From Lepidodermella squamata (lineage: Eukaryota > Gastrotricha), in NCBI GenBank assembly GCA_047495785.1, contig JBLDXI010000024.1, positions 4,154,001-4,218,000 on the forward strand: DNA of 64,000 nucleotides. The letters are read 5' to 3'. A program made the position numbers and the translations under genes. Positions within the stretch are counted from its first letter, which is position 1. Every line of letters starts with the position of its first letter. This document shows positions 9,706 through 22,700 of the stretch, in pieces. Below the pieces are notes generated by a model. It was not told the DNA's origin and did no database searches. It worked only from the letters and a program-made list of their open reading frames with translations.

Positions 9706-12700
9706 ATGAAAATTGCAGCCATAATTGTTGCGGTGCTGCTCGCACCATCAGCGGCAATGCCTCGACAGCCGTGCAGCAGTCAGTACGACTACAGTTCAGA
9801 CTGCGATGAAAGTGGCGGCAGTGCTGCTTCGATGCATGACGCTCTGCTTAGAAATGACGTGAAAGCTCTGGAGGAACTCTATGCGGAATCAGCAGATAAA
9901 GCTAACTTCATCAACGCCAAAAACGTCGATTTGATGTCGAATACCCCGCTGATGACGGCTTTAGATGCTAGTGCCTTTGAAGTTGCGAGTTGGCTACTCA
10001 ACCACGATGCGAACGTCAGTGCAGTGAACGACCAGGGCTCGACGGCGCTTCACTACTTGGTTCAAATGATTGGCAAAATCGACGCGTCAGCAGAGAAATC
10101 CTGCCATGGCATACACAAACTTATGCCGTCCCTGGTAAGCTGCCTTAAGTATCATAAGTAACCTTCACCAGAATTGAAAATATCTGCATGATCCAGAGAA
10201 ATATTTCGAGAATGTTTTAGAATTGGGGAGCGAGGGGGAGAGGGGGGGTGGAGGGGTAGTGGCGAAATCGGAGAGAATGCTCAGCATTTGGGGTTGGGTG
10301 CTAAATTTTGGGGGTGGTTTGGGGTTTGGTTGGGGGTGGCTAGATAAACCCATTCAGACGAGATTTCTCGGACTTATGTATCTTGTTATCCGGATCGTAT
10401 CGTAAAATATGCCTTCTTAATGGCCGAATTATAAACTCATAAAACCTTCTTCCAAGCAGGGATTTTTTGATATTTTCTAAACGGGCAGGCATTTTTTGAT
10501 ATTTTTATATAAAAAAATGCCCGCTTGTCCAGAAAATATCACCAAAAACCCCACTTGTCAAACACACAAGAGAAACCCGAAAAAGCTCAAGCAACACTTC
10601 AAAACGATTTTATTGAAAATCACAAAAATGGGGTGAAAATTGGGCAGAACTCCGGAAGAAAAAGTGCGGACCGGTATCAAATCGGGCAGCATTCACCCCC
10701 ATCGAACAGCACTTGGCCATGAGCTCGTGAAAATCGGGCAGAACTCGTCCAGAATTTCGCGGAAATTGAGCAGAATTCGTCCAGGATGTCGCGGGGATCA
10801 AGCAACGATCGGCCAGCTTTCGATGAAATCGAAGACAGCTCAGGCAGCATTGGATCCGAGAATCCGAGAAATCGCAACAGGGCATCGATTGCGATTTTTT
10901 TAAGTTGGATCTTTTAATTTCAAATCAAATCAATAGAAATTCAGCGAGAGTGTACCATACAATACTAGTAACAATACTAGTAACCCTGAAAATTTTACGA
11001 TACGACCCGGATAACACACATATACGGAAGCCAATCAGGTTATATGGGTTTAAAATCGCCTTCAGGCTGATATTTCGTCCTTCGGCTGCGCCTCAGGCCG
11101 AAATATAAGCCTTCAGGCGATTATAAACCCATATACCCTTCTTGTCTTCCGTATATTATATAATATTTCGCAAATTGCATGCCCACTATGGTGCCATGAT
11201 CAATCTTTTTCTCATCTGATTTTTTTTACTGCAGATCCGTCACAAATCAATGACTGTGGCGACTATTAATGCGAAAGATAATCTAGCCGGCCAAACAGCC
11301 CTTCACCTAGCCGCATCTATCGGAGCACTCCACGTCGTCAAGCTGCTCATCGAAGCCGGCGCTGCTTTGGAAATTAGAGACACAGCTGGTCAAACCGCAC
11401 TCCACCTTGCTGTTCTAAACTGCCAGCTGCCAACAGTTCGTTTTCTTGTTGATAAAGGCGCAGACAAGCAAGCAACGATTCAATCGGATTCTGGAGCTAA
11501 TTCACTGCTTCACTTGGCAACCGTTTACGCGGACTGTTCGGATCATAAACACCAGACGTTGGTGATTAACGTCGACGGAGAATTTAACCCTGACGTGTCC
11601 ACTACTGCTAGGCGATTGTTGCTCATAAAATATTTCCTTGGTCTTTACGGCGAGGCTAACATTCGAAATGGCAGAGACTTACCCCCAACCGGTGAACTCC
11701 TGATGAGTCAACACAGCCAGCCGGCAGATTCGCCAAGCACCCTGCCTCTGCTGAAGTTCCTCTATGAAAACGGGGCGAAAGACTTCTATAACAATAAGAA
11801 TGGCCAGTCGATTTTCACAGCAGCAGTCATCGCAGAGGACCGGCAGGCTTTAGATTGGCTTATCCAGCGGCAGGCTAATGATTCTGAAATAACTGTTTGC
11901 AAGGGACAGTGTGGGGCAGATGATGCCTTGACGCGGGCTGTTATCCACTGCGCTCCTGATTACGTTTCTACCCTACTCGAATACGGAAGTTTCGACCCTC
12001 AGAATTCAGTCTGCCATGCTATTCATTTGAAGCCATCTGAGACTTGTTCGAACAGCTCCATTGAACGCATTGTGACACTGCTGCATCAGCATGGGGCTAA
12101 TTTTCGGTCGATGCTGTGCTACTCGCATTACGTAGGCACCCCAGCGCTACAAACTCGCAGGCAAAGCGGAAACTCGCATAAACGAGTGACGAGGGTAGCT
12201 GTAGCCTTAGCTGTCCCAGCGGTTCAAGTCGCAGGAATTGGACTAGCCTATGGCCTTCTCGGTTTGGCTCTCTTGTCGAGTCTGCCAAAGGGAGGATTGA
12301 AATTGCCGTTCCCACCTCTTCCTGGCAGTCTTGGTTGCCCAAAAAAGCAACCCTGCGAACACGGCGGGTTTCCGGGATCGGGTTCTGCTTGCCAAGCTCC
12401 GGTAAGAGATCTGAAGCAATTTAAATCCATCGCAATACATCGTATTCTATTTATAGCCTGACCAAGCCCCGCCAGTTCCGGATAATACTCCGCCAGTCCC
12501 AGATTTCAATATTCCAGTTTTCAAAATGCCGCACAAGCAGAGAGAAAAGAGAAGGAAAGAAGCTGAACGGCGCCCGTCGCCACCCGGACAAACTGGGCAA
12601 GAACGTGGACTTCGAGGAGCTGGGCCGAGTCAAAAGCCAAAGCTGCATTTCGGAAAATCTGGAACAAGGAAGGATGCGAAAGAGCGGGCGAAAAACGGTG

Positions 12701-12855
12701 GCCATGGGAATGAGCCGGTATGGCATCCGCCTCACGGCCCAGGGCAGGATCCTCACTTCCATCCGGCTGACAAACATGGCAGAATCATAAAGAATGGAAT
12801 GCATTATAGTTATCCTCGTCGCGGACCTTATCACGGAAAGCAAACTAAAAACTGA
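9706..12855 (+). CDS. Secreted ankyrin-repeat protein 2 with hydrophobic segment and basic His-rich tail
   Basis: My model joins 9706-10134, 11235-12401 and 12457-12855 (phase-0 introns, GTAAGC...GCAG and GTAAGA...ATAG), giving 664 residues. The signal peptide is MKIAAIIVAVLLAPSAA; an in-frame ATG at 9661 is an alternative start. Ankyrin repeats occupy about residues 45-460 (cores GQTALHLAASIG and GQTALHLAVLN). A hydrophobic stretch at about 464-492 could be a membrane helix. Next come a Cys segment (CPKKQPCEHGG...), a proline-rich linker (533-554), a strongly basic region (556-615) and a His/Pro/Gly-rich end (622-660) with WHPPHGPGQDPHFHP. The last three parts are absent from paralogue 1. 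The first intron (1.1 kb) is packed with inverted repeats. I do not recognise the tail; a metal- or nucleic-acid-binding role is only a guess from composition. Confidence 0.85.
10205..10345 (+). repeat. G-rich low-complexity tract in the intron of secreted ankyrin gene 2
   Basis: Runs of G with A and T (GGGGGAGAGGGGGGG and GGGGGTGGTTTGGGG) could form G-quadruplexes. The open frames over it are compositional artefacts. Confidence 0.55.
10455..10558. repeat. Imperfect hairpin (foldback) in the intron
   Basis: Left arm 10455-10497 (GGGATTTTTTGATATTTTCT, then GGGCAGGCATTTTTT) pairs with right arm 10511-10558 (AAAAAAATGCCCGC, then AGAAAATATCACC), leaving a loop of about 13 bp. Confidence 0.65.
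10728..10795. repeat. Degenerate short tandem repeat, about 32-34 bp unit
   Basis: Two adjacent units share GGCAGAACTCGTCCAG-type cores ending in TCGCGG. Further weaker copies (AATCGGGCAG) occur upstream from about 10637. They explain the overlapping non-coding open frames here. Confidence 0.45.
11019..11156. repeat. Foldback element of about 138 bp
   Basis: Arms 11019-11077 and 11098-11156 are inverted copies. Both contain ATATACGGAAG, TATATGGGTTTA and TCGCCT(T/G)(C/A)AGGCT followed by TATTTCG. The loop is about 20 bp. It sits 80 bp before the exon 2 acceptor. Confidence 0.65.
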
Positions 12856-13712
12856 TGTGGTGCAAGGGACAAATCAGGCTAAGATTATCTAATGTCAAAA
12901 TGTATTTCGATCGTAATGGTCAAATCATCGATTTCAAAAATAATCCACCTTTGAGATTACTGATCATTGTTTAACAAACGTACATTAAAGTTAAGATATT
13001 AATATAAATATATATATATATACGTTAAAGGCCTGGCCTGCCTGAATAGCACTCATTGCGAGAATTATGAGAGAACACACAACACACCCAGCGCGCCAGG
13101 AAAACCTGCTCTGGATCTGGATTTTGGGAGGAGAATTTGCCGATGGAATATGGAAAATGAAAAAAGCAGAACCGAAATCAGTGCGCGAAGTAGCGGGGAG
13201 ACTGGGAGTACGGTACTTTTGGGAGACTTTAGTCCAACTTCTCGGGATTCCAAGGCTACCGTCAGGGCCGTTTTACGTTTGAAATGACCAAAATGCGTCT
13301 CTAAATTATAAACGTTTTTTGTGACTAGAATATATATGTTGGTTGAGTGGCAGAACGAGGTATCCCAGCTAGAAAGTTCTACTTCGCGTACTGACCGAAT
13401 TCATTTTGAGGAACTCGTAAGCATAAAGAACATCTATTTTATTGTCACTGCGACATCGCTTCTATAAAATTGCAACCGGTCAACAGTCACGTCCGCAAAT
13501 AAAGGCCGATTCACACCATGCCCCTGTCAGATTTATCACAATCAAAAAGCACTGTTTATATGAGAAGACAAACTGCCTATCAACCGAAGCGTTGGCATAT
13601 TGAACTCACATATAAACGGATAACCAAGTATAGTCTAAGGCACACGCGGCTCAGTTATTGTTTCCGAGACACTTTTAGATATGTAAATATGCAGTTATTT
13701 TGATTCCATCAA
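12856..13712. other. Intergenic region with AT microsatellite
   Basis: Convergent 3' ends of secreted ankyrin gene 2 and PC-A meet here. A TA dinucleotide run lies at about 13004-13022 and ATTAAA near 12985. A G+C-richer open frame at 13067-13282 has no recognisable domain. No gene is supported. Confidence 0.45.
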
Positions 13713-16700
13713 TCAGGTATAGTTGACAGTTTTAGAAACAGCGTGTTGGCTGAATCTTCGCATGAAGTCATAACCGGCTCCACCACCGCTGTTGGGCTTC
13801 ACATCATGCAGCAACGTCTGAACAGAGGGAAGCCTCCTGGGTCGCCTGAGACTACCATCAGGGATATTTGAGGATAATCGTCTTGCTTTTAAATATTCCT
13901 GGGTCCATCTAATGGTACAAATCACCCTTTTATCCTCCTCAATAAGCGGCGAATTCTCTGATAGCCGTTCTATTTGCCGCGACAACCGTTCCAGCGATAG
14001 ATAAACTAGATGAAATAAATAGAAGTATCGAGAGGTGTAACTTTATGCTCTGAAGACTTACCATCATAATAAGAACTGCTATCAGCTTGGACCTGATGAT
14101 CTTCATTTGCCTTGACTTTTTTGCCCCGTGAGATAAGCTTCCTCAATTCTTCAGCCAAGTAATCAGAGACTTCTTTGTCCCAGTCGGTATCGCTTTCGAC
14201 GTTGTCAGAAATCCAATTGTAAGTGACATTAATGATGGTCATGAAAATCTGAACGGCTAAGAACATCACAATCGATGAATAAGCCAAGCAGTAGACCATG
14301 ATGAATCGAGACTCAGATCCTAGGGCGATTAAATTTCCTGTTACTCCGATTACGTTTTGCAGCAGGGTCATGATAGAAGCAGTCATAGATCGAAACTCGC
14401 CAAGAGACGAGCCTAGAGCCAGATAGCCAAGACCGGCGAACATGAATGTGATCATTGTGAAAAGAATGGTAAAAGTCGCGATGTCACTCCTGCCCTTAGA
14501 TAAAGTTGCTAAGAACATGCACCAATGCTTGTTGAACTTGAAATGGCGGAAGAACAACAACATTGTCATGAAAAATGTCAACCCGTACAAATTCGCCATC
14601 AACTCGTCCCAATTGACCAGCAGGTCAAGATTGGTGAATGACTTGCGGTCTGTTTGCATCTTTGTGATCACTTTGATGATGGTCGATATGCGGACACAGA
14701 AAAGGCCGACAATGCCGAATGCAATTATTATTGAAAGGAGCTCCAATGAATTCCAGCCGTCTTTCAAATGCTGCACCGCCCCGTTTTTCTTCATGAGATA
14801 GGCAACCTTGATTGCTTCACTGATTAGTAAGATGATCCACAATCCTTGGATAACGTATACTGCAGCGCTGCTGGCGCCAGAGTACTGGTAGAGTTGCAAA
14901 GGGTACACCCGAGTGTGGTAGTTCATTCCACCGGCTGGTGTTGCTTCGAAAACCACTTTCACGGTGAGGAAAAGGTTGATTTGGCTATTGTACAGGTTGA
15001 AATCGACAAAAACGACAGAAGTTGCGTTGTCCAGCCATCTACCTGCTTTCAGATAGTCAACAAATTGCTGGGCTTTCCACATTTTAGTTGGCAGGTCGAC
15101 GTAGTAGCCATCGCTTCGGTAAATGGCGGACCAACCGTTATACGGAACTCCAGCAGTATCTTCTCGGTAAAGCCAAGGAGCGTCGTATGTTGAAATATTG
15201 GATATGTCTATTGAATAAGGTGGTAAATAGACCCATCCGAATGAGAAGTCTCTATTTTCGGAGTTGGAACCGAAGCCATAATTGTTAGAGTATGAATCTT
15301 GACAACGAATGCCTCCGAGATTTTCTGGATAACCGTCAACAAAGGAAATGGGACATGGGCGACTGGAAACTCGCTGCTGCTTGATTCGAATCGGTCCAAC
15401 AAGGACCACGTCATGATTTGGCACAACGTAAATATTTTTCATATTGAAAATTCCGCCGTAGTTCAACTGGTTGCCGTTCAAGAAATTTGGGATGACTTTC
15501 TGGCTGAGCCAGTCGAGAATACGCCCGTGGTCGGATATCGGTTCCAGGACTTCCTGGACTCCGTCAAAAGTTACCAAAGGTTGAATGTCATTTCCTAGCC
15601 GATATCGGTACGTATTTTGAGTAGTGGCAATGACGAGCGCGAAGGTAACGACATATGCAATGTGGTGAGCGATCCCAGCAATAATGTTTCTTAACCGCTT
15701 GAATACAACAGTTTTTTCTGAAACGTTACCTGAAATAATAATGATATGATCATAGAATGATAGGTAAATTCGAAAAACTACATCGCGAGTATACAAGCCT
15801 GCCCATCGCCATACCATCGTCAGGGAGTTTCAACAGTGTCGAAGTAAATATTGACATCAGAACAACTTTCACAGATTGAACTATGATCACATCTTGAATA
15901 ATGTTGAGGCCCATTCCTGACAGCCACTGCAGTGACTTCTCACTGCCCCATTGAAGACTGTAAAGAACGACGACCGATACTGAAACTATGATCGAAATAG
16001 CAACCACTGGTAATGAGGGAAAATCATAACTGGAACTAGCTATAAAGGGACAAGCTTACATGACCAAGCTATACCCACTGTCCAGAATGGAAGTTGTAAG
16101 GGTTTCTTCTTTTTCTTCTTGCCTTTTTCTGTGCTTGAGTCATTCTCAGCATCGTCATCATCTTCTTTAACTGCTGCATTGAAAATAGTTATCCAATTAG
16201 ATTTTTCAGCCGATCGTCTCTTAACTCTCTTGAAGATGAAAGCGATTGCTGTCGTAGGTGGGATGATGATAACACAACTGGCCAAACTTGTGTATAACGT
16301 AAACCATGAAATGCGAAAGAAGCCACCAATATTGATCCCGATCCTCGGCGCGGAGCTTTCTTGCCCGTAAAACAGACAGTTGACCATCATGGCCATGAAA
16401 AGTGCCGACACAACACAAGACAGCCGCTCAACTCGGGTCCAGTTGCTGGGCAGAGGCCTTCTTATAATTGAAAGCCAGGGGTGGCTATCAGTAATGCCGA
16501 ACCTCGAATGACTGGTAACAAGGTATTTGAAGCTTTTGATGACATCTTCTGTCGCAAGATCAGCCTTGACTTTATCACCTGACTGCATCCTCTGCTGAAC
16601 CGGAAAAATGTACTTCTTACCGCCACTCACATCGACAATGACGACCTTGTCCATGAAGATCTGGAAAGGCTTGTTGCCGAGTTCCCAAGGCTTGCTTATC

Positions 16701-19700
16701 ACCTCAAGTTCAATAGAATCGATGAATTCGATTGGATATACAGTTGTCAGCGTGAAATTCCCTGGCACCTTTCCAGCAAAGTTCTGCCTGACCCCATCGC
16801 ACAAACGTCGAAATGATGTTTCGCATCCATCGTCTATGAGGCGGATGAACACTTGCGGCTCCAATTCATATCGCTTAACGCCGTAATAGTCAACAGAAAT
16901 CAAATAGGTGAATTGGTGGTGCAGCTTGTTACTTAGTATTGGCATGAAAGCCCAGTTCTTTAGATCCGCTTTATCAAAGGTAAATGCAAACCATATCGTA
17001 GCAAGGTATGCTACTACGCAAATTATCATCAGCGAAAAGACGGAAGCATTCTCAGCCAGAAGAGTGGTAAAATTGGCCAAAATCTCAGTTAGCTGTATCG
17101 TATTTGGCGAGATTAGAAGATCGGCGCCGAAATCCCCGAAATACGAACATTTGAACGCCACTCTAGATTCCGTTGAATCGGCTTCTAGCTCAAAGTCTTC
17201 GTCATTGGTTGCGTTTGCATCAGAAGTATCTCGCCTCAATCTTCCCCCTATTATCTTATCGTCTGATGCGAAGCCAAGGCGTAAATGATAGCCATAACAT
17301 CTCTGCATCTCGCAAACTGATGGTGGCAAATCGTCCGTAGGTGAAAATCGACTTAAGTTCTTTTTCGCGAATGCGCTAAGCGTGAATGAGTTGTTCGCAT
17401 TTGATCCTAGAGCATTCGACCTCTTGTTGGCAAAAGTAGTAAGAGCTTGTTGGGGAACGATTACACGAAGCTCAGTTTTCGTCTCGTTGCTGGTCTTCAG
17501 GGCGCCATAAATCGAATGTACACTCGTAGCTACGGCGTCTTTGGTTACATTAAGGGACCAGTACCAAGAGCCAGCTGTTGGTGTCGCATTGAGGGAGATG
17601 TAAACAGAATAATCGAATTGAATAGCTGGAAAAATTAGAATAAAATCCCCCGCTTCTACAGATATCGGAAAAGTTGCAAGGGATCCAAGCTTGTCCGCGT
17701 TTGTCGAAATGTCGCATTTCACTTTACTGATATCGCACTGCGACTCGACTTTTTCGGTCGAAAACTGGCTTGCCTTGCGCAACATAGGGTAACCAGTAAG
17801 CCGTACTGGCAAGGTTTTGTTGAGTACCAGTTTGTCGGACCCGTAGAAGGCATGTAGAGATATAGTGGGCATGTTAAATGGCTTCGTGACATCGAATACA
17901 TTCGAAATATAAGCCGTTAGGACAATCGATACTTTACTGGAGTCATCCATGCCCCCAGGAGCTGTTGTAATCAATTCTCTCCAATTCTTAGCTTCAGGGA
18001 CTTCCAAAGTAGCCAAGTTCGAGCTCAGTTTGAGTTTCGATAATTTAGACGGAATCGTGTTGTGGATTACGACTGCGAAGAAGGTTCCATTGAAGCTGAA
18101 GTCCTTGCCAATAGCGAGGGCGCTTTTGACCATCGCAGCGGTAGCTTCCATCATACTCCTGAAATCGCTGAGCAGGCTCTGCGTCTGCGAGATGGTCATT
18201 TCGACTTTTGTCGGCTTCACCACAAGTGACTCGGAATCAAACTTGTCGGCTTCGCAGCGGACGGAAGTTGTTGGTAATATGATACTAGACGATTCCGGCT
18301 GGGGCAAAAGCTCCTTTTCCATAACAGTTTCTAACACGGAGCTCACTGAATCGATGTAAGCTAAAGAAGGAATAGTTCATAAAAAAAACAATTAAACATA
18401 GAAGCAGTCTTGCCTTGAGAAATCGACAAAATGGTCTCTGTCGTCAAATTTGCAGCCATTTTCTGGTATCGATTGAGGAGATCTGCGGAGAGTGACATGA
18501 ATATTTGCTAAAAAGTAGCAAATCGCTTGAAATATGAACATTTCATTATGAACTTTTACCGAATCAACAATCACATTGGCGGCGCTCGATGTGCTGGAAA
18601 TCGCTTTTGCACTTTCTTGAATTTGCTCATTAATGGTAGTTACATTGCTAACAAGGACTTGATCCGGAAGTCTAGCTACTGTTGCCAGCTCTGTAATCAG
18701 CTCGTTTGCTTTAACGGTAGTTGTGCCAATATCGGAAATCGTTGAAGTTGCTGTTGAAGCCGTTGATGTTGATGTTGATGTTGGTGTAGTTGTGATTGCT
18801 ATTGAGTTCTACTTTGAGACGAATATTCAAAAAACAATAGTCAGGATACCTGTTCCACAAGTTTTTCCCGTCCAAAATGCAGAGCAGCTGCAAGTATCTA
18901 CGGCGACACAGTTTCCACCGTTGAGACATCCGCCAATTGATGAGCAGTCCGGATTGGAACAACTCGACCCCGACCAACCAGCATTGCAGTGGCAAACATT
19001 TGTTGAGATGCAAATCCCTCGACCAGAACAATTTCCAACAGATACACAAGTCGCTATATTCCGAAATTAAAAGGTGCGACCTTGAAATACCCAGAAATGA
19101 TTACCATTATCGCAATTGGCTCCATACCATGTTCCAGGGCAAGAACATTGATTCGGAGATGTACACGTCCCGCCATTTTTGCAACCGCCAATATCAGTGC
19201 AATCAGCTATAAAAATGGAGGTAATTTGTATTAAAAACAGTGGCATGAAAAGCTAACCGATTGAACAGTCCGCCCCCAACCATCCGGTGTTGCAAGAGCA
19301 CGTGTTCGCGGTTACGCAAGAACCCTGCCCTGAACAATCGGCCACAGAAGAGCAATTTGCTAAAAAAGGTTTGATAACAATTTTTCTAGAACCTATATTC
19401 GAAAGGAACCTGTTGAACAGTTAGTTCCGGACCAACCACTGGCGCATAAACAGTTATTAGGAGCCACGCAGGTTCCGCCATTGAGACATTGCCCGATAGG
19501 CGCGCAGTTAGCTGAAGAAGGAATCATTAGCAAAAGTTACTGAGGGTAATAGTGCAACTGACGTTTGGAGCAATCGGCACCGTTCCAGCCAGTCAAACAT
19601 GAACAGTTATTATAAGAAATGCAACTACCTTGACCAGTACAATTCGCCAAAGATCGACAATCAGCTGTAAATAATAATGGGAATGTGAAACTCAGATCAT

Positions 19701-22700
19701 GGAAAGAGCCTAATATACGATTGCTGCAGTTTGCCCCAATCCAGCCTACAGCACACGAGCACTGATTGGGGGAGGAGCAGGTTCCCCCATTCAAGCATCC
19801 ACCCAAGCTAGAGCAATCCGGTACACAGCTTCCCACGGTGCCAGCCCACGTCCTTGTAGTTATATTGCATCTGAGATAAGCGTAAGGTTGATTTGTACCG
19901 TTGAAAACGTAACCAGCCGATGAGCAGTTGTATTGCCAAACTGTGTCTCCGATGATTCTGTCACTCAAAGGAATCGACACGGGAACTGTGAAGTTATTTG
20001 TTGTCCCAGGGAACGTCGGCGGCTGCGGGCAGCTAGCATTTTGGCAAATAGGCGTCCCGCCCTGCCAAGAGCCATACGGCGGTGCACAGGTTTGGGTTAA
20101 AATTCCATCAACGAGCGATAAACCGGGGAAGCATTGGTAGTAAAGCCTTGTTACATTTCCGTTGACCTCAACATTCGGGAGTCGACTCGCATTTGTTGCC
20201 GTGAAATCGGGATAAAGCCCGCAGAGGGTCTTACAACGCAACCAATCCCCTTGCCAGTATTTGCTGGTCGTATTGCATGTGAGAACCGTCCAGTCTCCAT
20301 TTGACAACGAGTTGAAATAGCCTTGTAGACACGTGTAGTTTACGGACATCACGCTCGGCATTCCTACGATTTCAAGATCAGTCCACCGCATTGCTGGGGG
20401 TGGACCGCATGTACTGACACCGTCGCACGTATCCATACTAAAGTATAGGTCGGTCAGTGGATCGGCGATACCCTGACCAGGTCTACAGTAGGTGCTATAA
20501 AGTTTACATTCCGAGCCCGTTATCGCTGCCATGTCACAGCTAGAAGCAGTACACTTATCTGTGCATTCCTTCACAGTGCTAACAGATGAATTTGTCATTA
20601 AGGCAGCCGCTGGACATTTAAGCCCTCGAGCTCGGATGTACCTGCCCCTAAGAGGCTGGCCAAAGGGACGAATTTTCATCTCCGTCCATTGCAAGCTTTT
20701 GGGAGTGGCACTGTAAGGTTGACTATAAATTCCAGCTGTTCCGACTCCGTTGTAAGGGCCATTTAGGTTCCAATAGTTACTAGTTGTGGTGTTACAGATT
20801 TGTGGAAACCACCAGCCCCCAGTGCCGCATGGATCCACTCTAAAAGGTTTCCTATCAATAATGATTGGTCCCGCTGTTGAGCAGGTCTCGATTACGCTTA
20901 TCGCTTGTGTATATTGAGGACCGAAGTTGTAAAATGTCGCGAAATAAGCAAAAGCGTATCCATCAGGACCTCGCATTTCGACGAGGATTCCGTATTTCCT
21001 GGAAGCAGTTATCTTGCGCACGCTTTCAAGCCCCATCCAGTAGTTGCCCGTCAGCGATCCGAAGCCTGAGATGTATGAATCTAAATCTCGGTCAAATGAT
21101 ACGGTGTCATCGATTCTTCGTTGAAAAACCATCCATCCACCCCCTGTTTAAAAGTAGCGTAGATAATCAAAACGTTCAGGGCGTCGCATTTAACTAACCC
21201 ATCGTTTCTTGATCACAAAAAACGGTACCATTCCATTCGCCGGACGAAAAATCTGTGTATATTGTCGATACGAATTTCAGGTTTGACGGCTGCTGTTGCT
21301 GATAGTAGATGCAGTCCCTAGGTACTGGCCAAACTTGATATAAAGAAACTCAAGATAGAGAGATAAATAGCCTGAATTGAGAATGAAACTTGTGAAAGTT
21401 GGCTCCTCATTTGAATAGAGATAACCGTAGTTCGCTAGTCGGATTATAACATTATCGCCTGACAGCCATTGAATTGGGGGGTCACGATACAGTGCAACAG
21501 CATCACCATTAGTAATGACAGCACGCAATCCTAGATTTGGGAACTTGCAGTGCGGGGCGCCGGTAACTAAGAACAAAATATAATTCATCGCCAAGTAGTA
21601 ATGGGCGAATATAATAACTTTTCCGTCTAATGCCCATCATTGTGGTCGCCATCGACATGTTCAGTGAACGATATCCCAGAAAAGCCATTGTTTTCGGTTG
21701 AGTGGTAGCACCCCATACGTTGTTCAACTGAACATTATACGCGCAACCAACTTTAACCCACCATCCGCCTTCTAGCTTGGACGCCGCTGGGCCAAAACAA
21801 GCAGAAGCTGACCCATTATCATAGGTGGAGAATGGCTGCCAGTGATGATTGCTATCGAAAGCATTTACTATAATTTGCAAAATTCCAGCATTCAAGCGTG
21901 TCAGAAACCAGAAGTCACTAACTTGCATTGTTAGAAGCCGAGTCATAAAGTTGTGTGTCAATGTAAAGCCTGTAACCAGTATCTTCCGACTGTACTCGAA
22001 AATCTGACCAATGCCCAACATTGGTTTCCCCAGTTATTGGATCAGTAGTGATTGCGAAGAAATCCAAACATGTCCGCCGACCCAGCTGATAGATATACTC
22101 GTTTCCTTGGAATTGATAACCAATTATTGATTTTCGAACCCCATGGATGAAGTAAATTTTATCTGCGCATTTCACTTACCTAGCCAATAGTCGCTGGATT
22201 CGGTGAAAGGTTGGGCTGCAAATCCCCATTTGTAGTCTTGCCAACCTCTGGAGAAGTTCACATTTCCATTTGTTCTTTTCTGAATAATCTGCGAATATAA
22301 TGCACAAATTCTTACTTTTCAAACCTGATTTCAGCTATCTTACTGTAATGCCGCGGTAGTCAGTCGTATTCGATATATAGGGGAGCGTGTCAAAGAAGCA
22401 ATAAACTTTCAGTGGTTTCATTCCAATAGGGAAAATCCAATAAATGCCATTCGTTGAAGTATTATCAGTCTTGAAAATGTCGTAGCAGTCGTAAGGCTTT
22501 GGATTGACCGGCCTTATCATCATCACGCTGCTCTTTATCGAGTTGGCCTTTCCTTTCCAGGACGACCAAACGATTCCCTGCTCGAAGGTATTGTTAAGGC
22601 TTATCCCGTTCAAGTTGGAATCGAGGCAGGAACCGGATACCCAGTTCTTGAACCACCACCCACCGGATCTGTTCGAGTAAACGCGAAATTCTTGGCCATT

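Larger units (their letters stand above)
10384..11016. mobile_element. Possible non-autonomous element bounded by inverted repeats
   Basis: The 25-bp segment at 10384-10409 (GTTATCCGGATCGTATCG plus A-rich end) reappears inverted at 10991-11016 with about one mismatch. The 630 bp between have no transposase frame. They hold a hairpin and degenerate short tandem repeats. The layout fits a MITE-like or foldback element inside the intron; target-site duplications were not identified. Confidence 0.45.

Noticed and set aside
10165-10903. Several 60-90-codon frames in the intron
   Set aside because: They come from G-rich and tandem-repeat sequence and sit between a matching donor and acceptor.
7989-12855. 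Latrotoxin-type identity for the secreted ankyrin proteins
   Set aside because: Only the secreted-ankyrin theme is shared; the proteins are much shorter and I see no latrotoxin N-terminal domain.
13067-13282. Open frame of 71 codons between secreted ankyrin gene 2 and PC-A
   Set aside because: No domain, no splice partner, and the opposite strand is open too.
18723-19070. 115-codon plus-strand frame
   Set aside because: It is antisense to an EGF exon and the Thr/Ser linker of PC-A.
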